Of a stretch of 39,814 bases of DNA, positions 1 through 7,135 are shown piece after piece. How positions within the stretch are numbered: position 1 is the first letter of the stretch; every line of letters begins with the position of its first letter. A program made the position numbers and the translations under genes. The notes under the pieces are model-generated. The model ran no database searches. It had not been told where the DNA came from and was given only the letters and a program-made list of their open reading frames with translations. The DNA is from an uncultured Granulosicoccaceae bacterium (lineage in GTDB: Bacteria; Pseudomonadota; Gammaproteobacteria; Granulosicoccales; Granulosicoccaceae), in contig CALDUO010000169.1 in the NCBI GenBank assembly GCA_937923745.1, forward strand, positions 1-39,814, read 5' to 3'.

Positions 1-1105
1 CTTCTGGATCAGCGTAAAACCGGTCGGGCTTGCCGATTTAAGAGCAGTAACACCGGTAGTGCGCGAAAACCTGCGCAGCAGAAACGATGACATTCGGGTG
101 GAATACCGGGTCCGCAATTCGTCGCAAAGCAAAGCCATCGATAATGTCAGTTTTACCGACACCATTCCCGATACCATCACGTTAGGCGCGCTGCCCGACA
201 ACTGCGCGCTCACCAATAACAACCTCAGCTGTGATTTCGGAACAATCGAAGGTGGCTTTAGCGAGCGGTTGCGTATACCGGTAACACTGTCCGGTGATGT
301 TGATGTTATCGAAGATATCGTCGAAGGCAGCGAACCTGTGGTCACCGGTCGCGGCGACAATGTGCTGACCAACAACGAATTCACGCTGGATAACTTCCGG
401 CGTATCTTTGACAGTAAAGAGTTTTCGTCGGTGCTGTGGGCAACCACATTCTACACGGTGGTCGGTACCATCGGTGCGTTGGTTGTCGGGTTATTCGCAG
501 CGTTATTGCTGAACAAGAGCTTTCGGGGGCAGGGTATCTTGCGAGGCTTGTATTTGTTCCCGTATGTATCGCCCATTATTGCGGTGGCGTTTACCTGGGT
601 GACCCTGTTTGATCCTTTCTCGGGTTCTATTAATGCGTTACTGATACAAATGGGTGTGGCCAACGAGGCTATTAACTTCTTTGGTCAAAAACCATTGGCA
701 CTGATCATGGTGACCGTCTTTGAAATCTGGCGATACTTTCCACTGTCGTTTTTGTTTATTTTGGCGCGCATGCAGTCCATTGACAGCGATATGTATGAAG
801 CAGCCGATATGGATGGTGCGAGTCCCTTTCAGAAATTTTGGTATCTCTCCCTGCCGCAATTGCTGGGTATATTGAGTGTGCTGTTTTTACTGCGCTTTAT
901 CTGGACGTTTAACAAATTTGACGACATATTCCTGCTGACCGGTGGTAACGCCGGTACCCGCACACTAACAGTCAATGTATACGAGCAGGCATTTGCGGTG
1001 TCGAACATTGGTGCCGGTGCAGCGGTGGCGGTAGTGATCTTTCTGGTGTTACTGGTATTCAGTGTCCTGTTTCTGCGGTACGCGTCCCGGGAGGAGGGGT
1101 TATGA
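1..1105 (+). CDS. ABC sugar transporter permease, MalF-like, 5' truncated, with DUF11-like periplasmic domain
   Basis: This is an inner-membrane permease subunit of a carbohydrate ABC importer. The reading frame is open to the left window edge (codons in frame from position 2), so the true start lies outside; a GTG at 59 is the first start codon visible but need not be used. The first ~120 codons are hydrophilic and look like a DUF11/Ig-like beta domain: a VSFTDTIPDT-type strand, two cysteines about 10 residues apart, then a CDFGTIEGG motif. From about nt 430 on there are about five to six membrane segments with the permease EAA loop (EAADMDGA near nt 797-820, then a conserved LP), the site that docks to the ATPase. 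Placement resembles the large periplasmic P2 loop of E. coli MalF, but the domain looks like DUF11. The stop overlaps the next permease start by 4 bp (ATGA). Family call is firm; substrate is inferred only from the neighbouring hydrolase. Confidence 0.9.
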   Translation, partial: FWISVKPVGLADLRAVTPVVRENLRSRNDDIRVEYRVRNSSQSKAIDNVSFTDTIPDTITLGALPDNCALTNNNLSCDFGTIEGGFSERLRIPVTLSGDVDVIEDIVEGSEPVVTGRGDNVLTNNEFTLDNFRRIFDSKEFSSVLWATTFYTVVGTIGALVVGLFAALLLNKSFRGQGILRGLYLFPYVSPIIAVAFTWVTLFDPFSGSINALLIQMGVANEAINFFGQKPLALIMVTVFEIWRYFPLSFLFILARMQSIDSDMYEAADMDGASPFQKFWYLSLPQLLGILSVLFLLRFIWTFNKFDDIFLLTGGNAGTRTLTVNVYEQAFAVSNIGAGAAVAVVIFLVLLVFSVLFLRYASREEGL

Positions 1106-2316
1106 ACCTGCTGCGACGTGGGCTGCTCACCAGCATTGTCATTGGTATTTTGTGGGCGTTGATTATTGCGGTGACCGTCTCGGTCACGCTGTCGTTTGCA
1201 ACCGGATTGAGTTTCAGGCCAAGCCTGAACGGATCATCTCTGTTGGGCCTTATTTGTGGCGTGCTTATGCTGTACACACGACGGTCGTACACGAGCGTTG
1301 CGCTGCTGTCGGCTATGGGTGGCGCCATGATGCTCACGGCGTTGTTCCCGGTGTATGTCGCACCGGAGCTGAGCCTGGCAATGCAAGTGTCGACCGGCAT
1401 ACTGGCAGGTTTGCTCACGGCGCTACCGCTTCGTATTATGCTGCGTGATGTGATACCGGGTGTATTGACCAGACATCGGTTCGAAGATGCGGTCATCTGT
1501 TTTTTGACCGGGTTTGGTTATATCGTGTTCACTGCCATTGTGCTGATTCCGTTTTATGTGATGGTCATGACCAGCCTGAAATCACAGCAGGCGCTGCTGA
1601 AAAATCCGCTTGATTTTTCGATAGACTTTGAACGCGGTTGGGATCTCTTTCGCAGCTACTCCGAACTCTTTGGTCAGTTTAATTTTGGCACATACCTATG
1701 GACCAGTTTTTATGTGTCGGTGTTAACCGTCATTATTACACTGCTGTTTTCGGTGCCAGGTGCGTATGCAGTTGCGCGGCTTCAGTTCAGGGGGCGTGCG
1801 GCTTTTTCACGGACAATTTTGCTGATTTATATGGTGCCGATGATTGTGCTGGCACTGCCCATTTATATCGTGTTTTCAATGACCGGTCTTCGCAATACTA
1901 TCTTTGGCATTGTCATGATCTATCCGGTCACCACCATTCCGGTCGCGCTGTATATGCTGCAGGGTTATTTTCGGGGGTTGCCTGAAGAGGTAGAGGAGGC
2001 CGGTTTAATGGATGGTCTGTCTCGGCTCAAGGTTATCTGGAAAATCACATTACCGCTCGCGCTGCCCGCGTTGGTGTCGGTGTCGCTGTATGTGTTTATG
2101 ATTGCCTGGAACGAATTTCTGCTGGCATTCATGTTACTGGACGATCCGTCCAAATTTACATTAACCCGCGGTGTGTCAATGCTGAACACCTCTGAAATAC
2201 CAAGGCAACATCTGATGGCCGGTGCGGTTATCGCGACGATACCGATTATGGTGCTGTTCCTTTCTCTTGAACGTTTTATGACGCGTGGCTTAACGGCTGG
2301 CTCGGTAAAAGGCTGA
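1102..2316 (+). CDS. ABC sugar transporter permease, MalG-like, with extra N-terminal hydrophobic region
   Basis: This is the second inner-membrane permease of the importer, translationally coupled to the first by an ATGA overlap. The C-terminal ~280 residues match a MalG-type permease: a membrane segment near residue 135-155, a substrate-side loop beginning MTSLKSQQ, then the EAA loop (EEAGLMDG, followed by ITLPLALP) near nt 1990-2060, and a short basic C-terminus. MalG-type proteins are usually about 270-300 residues. This one is 404 because of about 120 added N-terminal residues containing roughly three further hydrophobic stretches (about residues 10-35, 45-60 and 66-110). No clear alternative start fits better, since the overlap start is well placed. 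The added region could be a membrane accessory domain; its role is unknown. Confidence 0.9.
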   Translation: MNLLRRGLLTSIVIGILWALIIAVTVSVTLSFATGLSFRPSLNGSSLLGLICGVLMLYTRRSYTSVALLSAMGGAMMLTALFPVYVAPELSLAMQVSTGILAGLLTALPLRIMLRDVIPGVLTRHRFEDAVICFLTGFGYIVFTAIVLIPFYVMVMTSLKSQQALLKNPLDFSIDFERGWDLFRSYSELFGQFNFGTYLWTSFYVSVLTVIITLLFSVPGAYAVARLQFRGRAAFSRTILLIYMVPMIVLALPIYIVFSMTGLRNTIFGIVMIYPVTTIPVALYMLQGYFRGLPEEVEEAGLMDGLSRLKVIWKITLPLALPALVSVSLYVFMIAWNEFLLAFMLLDDPSKFTLTRGVSMLNTSEIPRQHLMAGAVIATIPIMVLFLSLERFMTRGLTAGSVKG

Positions 2317-2321
2317 CGACA

Positions 2322-3578
2322 ATGACCCTCTCCGAAATGGATGCTCAAGCGCAGAACATCCTGCGCACGAATGACAAAGGTAATTACACGGTACCCACGG
2401 CTGGTCTGTATCCCTATCAGTGGAACTGGGACAGCGCGTTTGCAGCATTGGGTTTTGCCCAGTTTGATATTGATCGTGCGTGGACCGAGCTTGAGACGCT
2501 GCTATCAGGGCAGTGGGATAACGGTATGGTGCCGCATATTCTGTTTCATTCCGAAGACCCTGGGTATTTTCCCGGCCCTGACGTATGGGGTTGTAACGGA
2601 CCTATTCCATCGTCGGGTATCAGCCAGCCACCCATTGCCGCGACGATGGCAAAACGTGTGTTTGACCAGAACCCGGAAGTGGGTATCCAGCGTTTTGCAC
2701 CGCTCTTTAAACCGCTGCTGCGGTGGCATCAGTGGTTTATGGACTGGCGACTGGATCAAGGCGCTGTTTGTATTACACACCCTTGGGAAGCCGGGCGTGA
2801 TAATGCACCCGACTGGGATGGTGCCATGGCCGGTATCGACCCGATTGGTGTGGGTGAATACACACGGCGTGACACGGCGCATGTCGATAGCGCTATGCGC
2901 CCAACCCAATACGACTACGACCGTTATGTATGGTTAGTGCAATTGGGCAAACGATTGCAGTGGGATGACAGCGCACTGCTCGCGCAGAACCCGTTTCGTG
3001 TGGCAGACCCGACCATGACATTCACACTGTTACGGGCACAACGTGATCTTGCGGCGCTGGGTGATATTCTGGGTGAGGACGTCAGCGCAATTCGTGATGC
3101 AATCGCTGAACTCGAAGCAGGTGTCGACACCCTGTGGAACAGCGCGCTCGGTGCATTTGATTCGCGTAATACCAAAACCGGGGAGTGGTCAGGTTCTATA
3201 TCGAATGCATCGTTTTTATGTTGGTATGCGGGTATTGATCAACCCGACATGCACAACACACTGACCGATGTGTTGAATGAGGTTCAGTATGGTGTGCCAT
3301 CGCTGGACCCGCGAAGTCCGAAGTTTGATGGCAAACGGTACTGGCGCGGGCCGGTGTGGGGCATCATGAATATGCTAATTGCCACCGGCATGACAGAGCA
3401 CGGTATGAGCGAGGGCGACGCACTGCGGCGCTCAACCGCCAAGCTCATCAGCGACCATGGTTTTTCGGAGTATTTTGATCCGCGTGACGGCAGTCCGGCG
3501 GGCGGACAGTCCTTTACCTGGACCGCGGCTATTTGGTTGAGTTGGGCAACACCCTCATTGATAGCCGGGGCTAACTGA
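2322..3578 (+). CDS. GH63-like glycoside hydrolase (mannosylglycerate/glucosylglycerate hydrolase type)
   Basis: A predicted cytoplasmic inverting glycoside hydrolase with an (alpha/alpha)6 barrel. It has no signal peptide, starts 5 bp after the permease gene stop, and its own stop is 1 bp before the ATPase start, so it sits inside the ABC operon. Motifs seen: [11 protein letters not shown] near residues 31-40, [13 protein letters not shown] near 63-75, [14 protein letters not shown] at 153-166 (candidate general acid Asp160), [11 protein letters not shown] at 340-350, and FSEYFDP near 381-387 with candidate base Glu383, followed by GGQSFTWTA. This combination is typical of GH63 mannosylglycerate/glucosylglycerate hydrolases and relatives; its 418 residues are close to that group. 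The likely job is splitting an imported glucosyl or mannosyl compatible solute or disaccharide. The exact substrate (glucosylglycerate, mannosylglycerate, trehalose-like) cannot be read from sequence. Confidence 0.82.
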   Translation: MTLSEMDAQAQNILRTNDKGNYTVPTAGLYPYQWNWDSAFAALGFAQFDIDRAWTELETLLSGQWDNGMVPHILFHSEDPGYFPGPDVWGCNGPIPSSGISQPPIAATMAKRVFDQNPEVGIQRFAPLFKPLLRWHQWFMDWRLDQGAVCITHPWEAGRDNAPDWDGAMAGIDPIGVGEYTRRDTAHVDSAMRPTQYDYDRYVWLVQLGKRLQWDDSALLAQNPFRVADPTMTFTLLRAQRDLAALGDILGEDVSAIRDAIAELEAGVDTLWNSALGAFDSRNTKTGEWSGSISNASFLCWYAGIDQPDMHNTLTDVLNEVQYGVPSLDPRSPKFDGKRYWRGPVWGIMNMLIATGMTEHGMSEGDALRRSTAKLISDHGFSEYFDPRDGSPAGGQSFTWTAAIWLSWATPSLIAGAN

Positions 3579-3579
3579 T

Positions 3580-4638
3580 ATGGGTGCCATCAAACTGAAG
3601 TCAGTGGAAAAATGGTTCGATACGGTTCAGGTCATCAAGGGTGTTGATCTTGAAGTGTTCGACGGCGAGTTTGTTGTGTTTGTCGGCCCGTCGGGGTGCG
3701 GAAAATCGACGTTACTGCGCATGATCGGAGGCCTTGAAGATATATCGCGTGGGTCAATCGACATCGATGGTAATGATGTCAGTGATCAGCCTCCCTCGCA
3801 ACGTGGGTTATCCATGGTGTTTCAGTCGTACGCACTGTATCCGCACATGTCGGTACGGGACAACATGGGCTTTTCACTGAAAACAGCAGGCGCACCGGCG
3901 GCTGAAATTGCGGCTAAAGTTGATGCGGTTGCCGAGACGCTAAAACTCACCGACTATCTGCACAGACGCCCGAAAGAACTTTCGGGTGGCCAACGTCAGC
4001 GGGTGGCGATTGGGCGCTCGATTGTGCGTGAACCTACTGCCTTTTTGTTTGATGAACCGCTATCCAATCTGGACGCCGCGTTACGCGTTGAAATGCGTTA
4101 TGAAATTTCAAAGCTGCATCAGTCGTTGCGCGCGACCATGATATATGTCACGCATGATCAGGTCGAGGCGATGACATTGGCTGATCGTATCGTCGTACTG
4201 AACGCTGGCACAATCGCGCAGGTCGGCACACCACGCGAACTCTACAACACACCGGCAAATACCTTTGTTGCACAATTTATCGGTAGTCCCAAAATGAATC
4301 TGTTGACGTGCGAAACCGACGGCGCTGGCAGATACACACTACCCGGTGGTCGCGGTGGTGAGTCAGAGGCTGCTGCGGCGGGTGCCACACAACTGGGTAT
4401 ACGAGCCGAGCACATCGTCGTGACTGATGCCGGCAGTGGGGCCTGTGATGGTCGTGTGGATGTTGTTGAATATTTGGGTTCCGATACGTTTTTGCTGGTC
4501 GACTGTGGGGCAATGGGTTCATTGTCGGTACGGATCAACGGTGATAGCAACTTACAGCCAAATGACCAAATTGGGTTACAGTTCGATCCCGCACGGTGCA
4601 CATTCTTTGACACCGAAGGATTAGCAGTAAGTCAGTAG
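3580..4638 (+). CDS. ABC transporter ATP-binding protein, MalK/UgpC-like
   Basis: The cytoplasmic ATPase that energises the importer encoded just upstream. Walker [10 protein letters not shown] at residues 36-44, Q-loop [11 protein letters not shown] at 80-90, signature [14 protein letters not shown] at 134-147, Walker [12 protein letters not shown] at 155-165 and H-loop His192 ([15 protein letters not shown]) are all intact. The C-terminal ~120 residues form the OB-fold/TOBE regulatory domain of sugar-type ATPases. At 352 residues it is normal for the UgpC/MalK/MsmK group. It is the last gene of the operon; a 13-bp tandem array begins directly after the stop codon. The solute-binding protein is not in this window and presumably lies upstream of position 1. 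Confidence 0.95.
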   Translation: MGAIKLKSVEKWFDTVQVIKGVDLEVFDGEFVVFVGPSGCGKSTLLRMIGGLEDISRGSIDIDGNDVSDQPPSQRGLSMVFQSYALYPHMSVRDNMGFSLKTAGAPAAEIAAKVDAVAETLKLTDYLHRRPKELSGGQRQRVAIGRSIVREPTAFLFDEPLSNLDAALRVEMRYEISKLHQSLRATMIYVTHDQVEAMTLADRIVVLNAGTIAQVGTPRELYNTPANTFVAQFIGSPKMNLLTCETDGAGRYTLPGGRGGESEAAAAGATQLGIRAEHIVVTDAGSGACDGRVDVVEYLGSDTFLLVDCGAMGSLSVRINGDSNLQPNDQIGLQFDPARCTFFDTEGLAVSQ

Positions 4639-4709
4639 CCCAAGCTATAAACCCAAGTCATAAACCCAAGCCATAAACCCAAGTCATAAACCCGGGCCAT
4701 AAACCCGGG
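4639..4709. repeat. 13-bp tandem repeat array, five full units plus a partial
   Basis: Five head-to-tail 13-bp units of the type CCCAAGYYATAAA occupy 4639-4651, 4652-4664, 4665-4677, 4678-4690 and 4691-4703, followed by a 6-bp partial unit. Units 5 and 6 carry CCCGGG instead of CCCAAG. The array abuts the stop codon of the ATPase gene. The period is not a multiple of three and the units contain TAA, so it is not coding. About 20 bp downstream, 4726-4746 can form a 7-bp stem (CAACAGG/CCTGTTG), but no T-tract follows, so it is at best a weak terminator. Nothing else is evident up to 4907. Confidence 0.95.
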
Positions 4710-4907
4710 CATTATTGTCACTCGGCAACAGGCTTTCGCCCTGTTGTGAACGCCCCGCCATCGCGCACAGTTATCGATCCCTGCGCGCATCCTGTCAAAT
4801 TTTGCCTGAGAACAACACCGGTTGAACATCGTGTCGACACGCGTATGATGCCGGTGTGATATTTAATCCCAGCCAGTTTTTCCGAAGCCCTTACTTGAAG
4901 CCCTCAC

Positions 4908-5594
4908 ATGACGATACATGATCTTTGTTTTCTGCACACTGACGAGGTCCATATACCTGTCTTTACCGCGTTGGTGGAAGCACAGGCTGCCGAGCAAAAC
5001 ATCACAGTGAATGTCCGGCATGATGTGCGCGACGACTTGCTGGCCCGTGCGCAGGAGCAGGGTATGAGTGAGTCGCTGGCAACCGATGTCACTGCGGCTA
5101 TGCACACAGCCGCCGACAGTGGTGCTCGTGTGGTGGTGTGCACGTGTTCGACCATCGGAGGCGTAGCGGAGGCAGCATCTGCAGACAACAGTGCATTTTT
5201 GTCTGCTCGCATTGACCGTGCAATGGCAGATGTGGCCGTGGGTTTGGGTGGCCAACTCCTTGTCGTTGCAGCGCTTGAAAGCACGCTGGATTCAACCCGC
5301 AGACTCATCGAAGGCTCGGCAGCAAATGCCCGTATCGATGTTGCGATTGATATGCATGTTGTGCCTGACGCGTGGCAACACTTTATGGCCGGTGAGATCA
5401 CTACCTATTGCGAACGGGTGGCGACTGATATTCGCACCTTGCACACAGGTTATAGCGGTGTGGTGTTGGCACAGGCCTCGATGGCGCCAGCGGCAACGTT
5501 GTGCAGTGACTTGCCGGTGCCGGTATTGAGTAGCCCGGCATTGGGAGTTAACAATGCTCTGAATACACTTGTGGGTCGGGTAAGTCGCCCATAG
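4908..5594 (+). CDS. Asp/Glu racemase-superfamily protein
   Basis: A 228-residue cytoplasmic protein with the Rossmann-like layout of the Asp/Glu/hydantoin racemase superfamily. The first active-site region is seen as VVVCTCSTIGG at about residues 75-85, Cys80 being the candidate catalytic thiol. In the second half the position where racemases carry their second catalytic Cys reads VVLAQASMAPA, with Ala190 in place of Cys. That replacement is common in non-racemase relatives and argues against classical two-base racemisation. The C-terminal LSSPALGVNNAL is also typical. It follows the ABC operon after a 269-bp gap and has no obvious Shine-Dalgarno. Its last 47 bp overlap the convergent ParB-like gene. 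The superfamily is fairly clear; the reaction is unknown. Confidence 0.75.
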   Translation: MTIHDLCFLHTDEVHIPVFTALVEAQAAEQNITVNVRHDVRDDLLARAQEQGMSESLATDVTAAMHTAADSGARVVVCTCSTIGGVAEAASADNSAFLSARIDRAMADVAVGLGGQLLVVAALESTLDSTRRLIEGSAANARIDVAIDMHVVPDAWQHFMAGEITTYCERVATDIRTLHTGYSGVVLAQASMAPAATLCSDLPVPVLSSPALGVNNALNTLVGRVSRP

Positions 5595-6048
5595 CCACAT
5601 CACGATAATCTGGCGTCACCGGTTCGGGAAACTGCTTGGCCAACACCTCAGTCTGCCCGTCATACACAGCACGACACACCCGGTGCATGCCATCCATAAC
5701 ACGCCCTGTGTTATCCAGAATAATCGGGTAAGTCAACTCTGCCTGCATGACAAGTGTCATATGATCAACAATATGGCGGCATGTCGGCACTGCATTGCCA
5801 AGGTCGTACCAATAGGCTTCGTCCATCTCGGTAATGGCTGATACCGGCCAACGCACAACGGGCAGTTCTGTGGCCAGTTGAATCAACCGCGATACATTCC
5901 ACACCAACAAACCGCGCTCTCCCTGCCTGAAATGATATTGTGGCCGCAGTGTCATGGTGCACAAGTGAGTTGTTGATTCATACATCCACCGGGATGCTGG
6001 CGAGAGATACGCGTCAGTGTACGTGATTTTTGGTGTGTGTAAATCCAC
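5548..6048 (-). CDS. Small ParB-like-fold conserved hypothetical protein
   Basis: A 166-residue soluble protein. The conserved core runs from about residue 48 (LLVWNVSRLIQLATELPV) through DEAYWYD, PTCRHIVDHM and YPIILDNTGRVMDGMHRVCRA (about 107-127), ending near DYRDVAMGDLP. The last of these resembles the ParB/sulfiredoxin-fold motif (G-x-V-x-D-G-x-H-R). Such short stand-alone proteins are widespread in bacteria and are often labelled ParB-like, with no demonstrated partition role. It lacks the HTH and dimer domains of true ParB, so chromosome partitioning should not be inferred. The 3' end overlaps the convergent racemase-like gene by 47 bp. Upstream is a 202-bp region shared with the divergent LysR gene. 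Confidence 0.7.
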   Translation of the reverse strand: MDLHTPKITYTDAYLSPASRWMYESTTHLCTMTLRPQYHFRQGERGLLVWNVSRLIQLATELPVVRWPVSAITEMDEAYWYDLGNAVPTCRHIVDHMTLVMQAELTYPIILDNTGRVMDGMHRVCRAVYDGQTEVLAKQFPEPVTPDYRDVAMGDLPDPQVYSEHC

Positions 6049-6250
6049 TTATACAGCGTTCAAATACGGTTGTGAGGATGTGTTTTTCAGTGCCATGCAG
6101 GTACGAATGGCGTCACGTTAAACCACAGTCAGTTTTTGTATTTTTTTCTTAAATCACGCAATTATGACGGCGTTAACTACTGGCGACATCGGCGCGCATT
6201 CGCTGACGGCGTTATACTGATCCCGTGAATGCAACGACCCTAACGAATAA
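6049..6250. promoter_or_regulatory. Divergent intergenic region with duplicated GACGGCGTTA boxes
   Basis: This spacer separates the minus-strand ParB-like gene from the plus-strand LysR gene. It holds a 10-bp direct repeat, GACGGCGTTA, at 6166-6175 and 6205-6214, 39 bp start to start. The second copy runs into a TATACT hexamer at 6213-6218 that could be a -10 element for the LysR gene; no good -35 is seen at 17 bp. LysR regulators often autoregulate from such spacers, so the repeat is a candidate binding site. That is inference. Confidence 0.35.
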
Positions 6251-7135
6251 ATGGACATAGAACTGCTGCGTACGTTTCTGGAAGTGGAGCGCTTGCGTCA
6301 TTTTCGGAAGGCGGCTGAGGAGCTGTTCGTCACCCAGGCGGCGGTTAGTTCGCGCATTAAATTGCTCGAAGAAACACTCGGCGTATCGCTGTTCGTGCGG
6401 CAAAAACGGCAAATAGACCTCACCCCCGAAGGGCACCGGTTTAAACGCTATGCCGAGCGGTTGATTGCTGAATGGCGAAAAGCCAAACACGATGTGGCGT
6501 TGGGTCAAACCGGTTCGCAACTCGCTGTGGGTGGCACGATACGGGTGTGGGATGCGGGCATGCAGGATTGGGTGCACGACGTCCACCGCGCCTATCCTGA
6601 TCTTGCGTTAATTCTTGAGTCCCATGCTCCTGATACGCTGGTCAGACGACTGCTTGATGGTCAGCTTGATCTCGGGTTTATTATGGAGCCACCGCAGCTT
6701 GATGTGTTGGAGATTGTAGAAGTTGCAAAACTTGAGCTGGTGATGGTTTCGACCCGGCAGGGTATAACCGTTGAAGATGCAATGGGTGCCGGTTACATTA
6801 CGATAGACTGGGGGCTGAGTGTGGCGCTACAACATCGCAGGCTCTACCCGGATGCCCCTGAGTCTGCATTACGTATTGCAAACGCGAGTGTTGCGCTCGA
6901 ATTTATGCTGGAATTCGGAGGCGCAGCTTACTTGTCGGTGCGCGAGATTGTCGATGAAATTAAAGAGGGCGAACTCTTTGCGGTTGCTGGTGCCAGCCCA
7001 ATTGAGCGAACCGTCTATGCCATCTATCCGGTGAGAACAGAGCGTAAGGAACTCATCCAAAGTGTCGTCGCTGAATTCGAATATCTTGTCAAAATGCCAA
7101 AACGAAAGCGTCGATCGGCGTCAAAGTCCCGATGA
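6251..7135 (+). CDS. LysR-family transcriptional regulator, HdfR-like
   Basis: A DNA-binding regulator of 294 residues, a typical LysR length. The N-terminal winged HTH starts MDIELLRTFLEVERLRHF and continues through AAEELFVTQAAVSSRIKLLEE to TPEGHRF (residues 1-65), which closely resembles E. coli HdfR. The C-terminal effector domain follows (about 90-285), ending in a very basic tail (KRKRRSASKSR). Its stop overlaps the start of the ZntB-like transporter gene by 4 bp (ATGA), suggesting co-transcription and possibly control of that transporter. Fold assignment is secure; effector and regulon are unknown. Confidence 0.9.
   Translation: MDIELLRTFLEVERLRHFRKAAEELFVTQAAVSSRIKLLEETLGVSLFVRQKRQIDLTPEGHRFKRYAERLIAEWRKAKHDVALGQTGSQLAVGGTIRVWDAGMQDWVHDVHRAYPDLALILESHAPDTLVRRLLDGQLDLGFIMEPPQLDVLEIVEVAKLELVMVSTRQGITVEDAMGAGYITIDWGLSVALQHRRLYPDAPESALRIANASVALEFMLEFGGAAYLSVREIVDEIKEGELFAVAGASPIERTVYAIYPVRTERKELIQSVVAEFEYLVKMPKRKRRSASKSR

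Noticed and set aside
1059-1496. Reading frames opposite or out of frame with recognised genes
   Set aside because: They are shadows of the coding strand, lack ribosome binding sites and show no family features; the same was concluded for all others not listed as features.
4639-4709. CRISPR array
   Set aside because: Units are directly adjacent 13-mers with no spacers, and no cas genes occur in the window. The same holds for the arrays at 13823 and 33831.
4908-5594. Classical aspartate or glutamate racemase
   Set aside because: The second catalytic cysteine position is Ala190, so two-base racemisation is unlikely; only a superfamily call is made.
5548-6048. True ParB chromosome-partition protein
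   Set aside because: Only the short ParB/Srx-like motif is present. The HTH and dimerisation domains are missing, and no parA or parS-like sites lie nearby.
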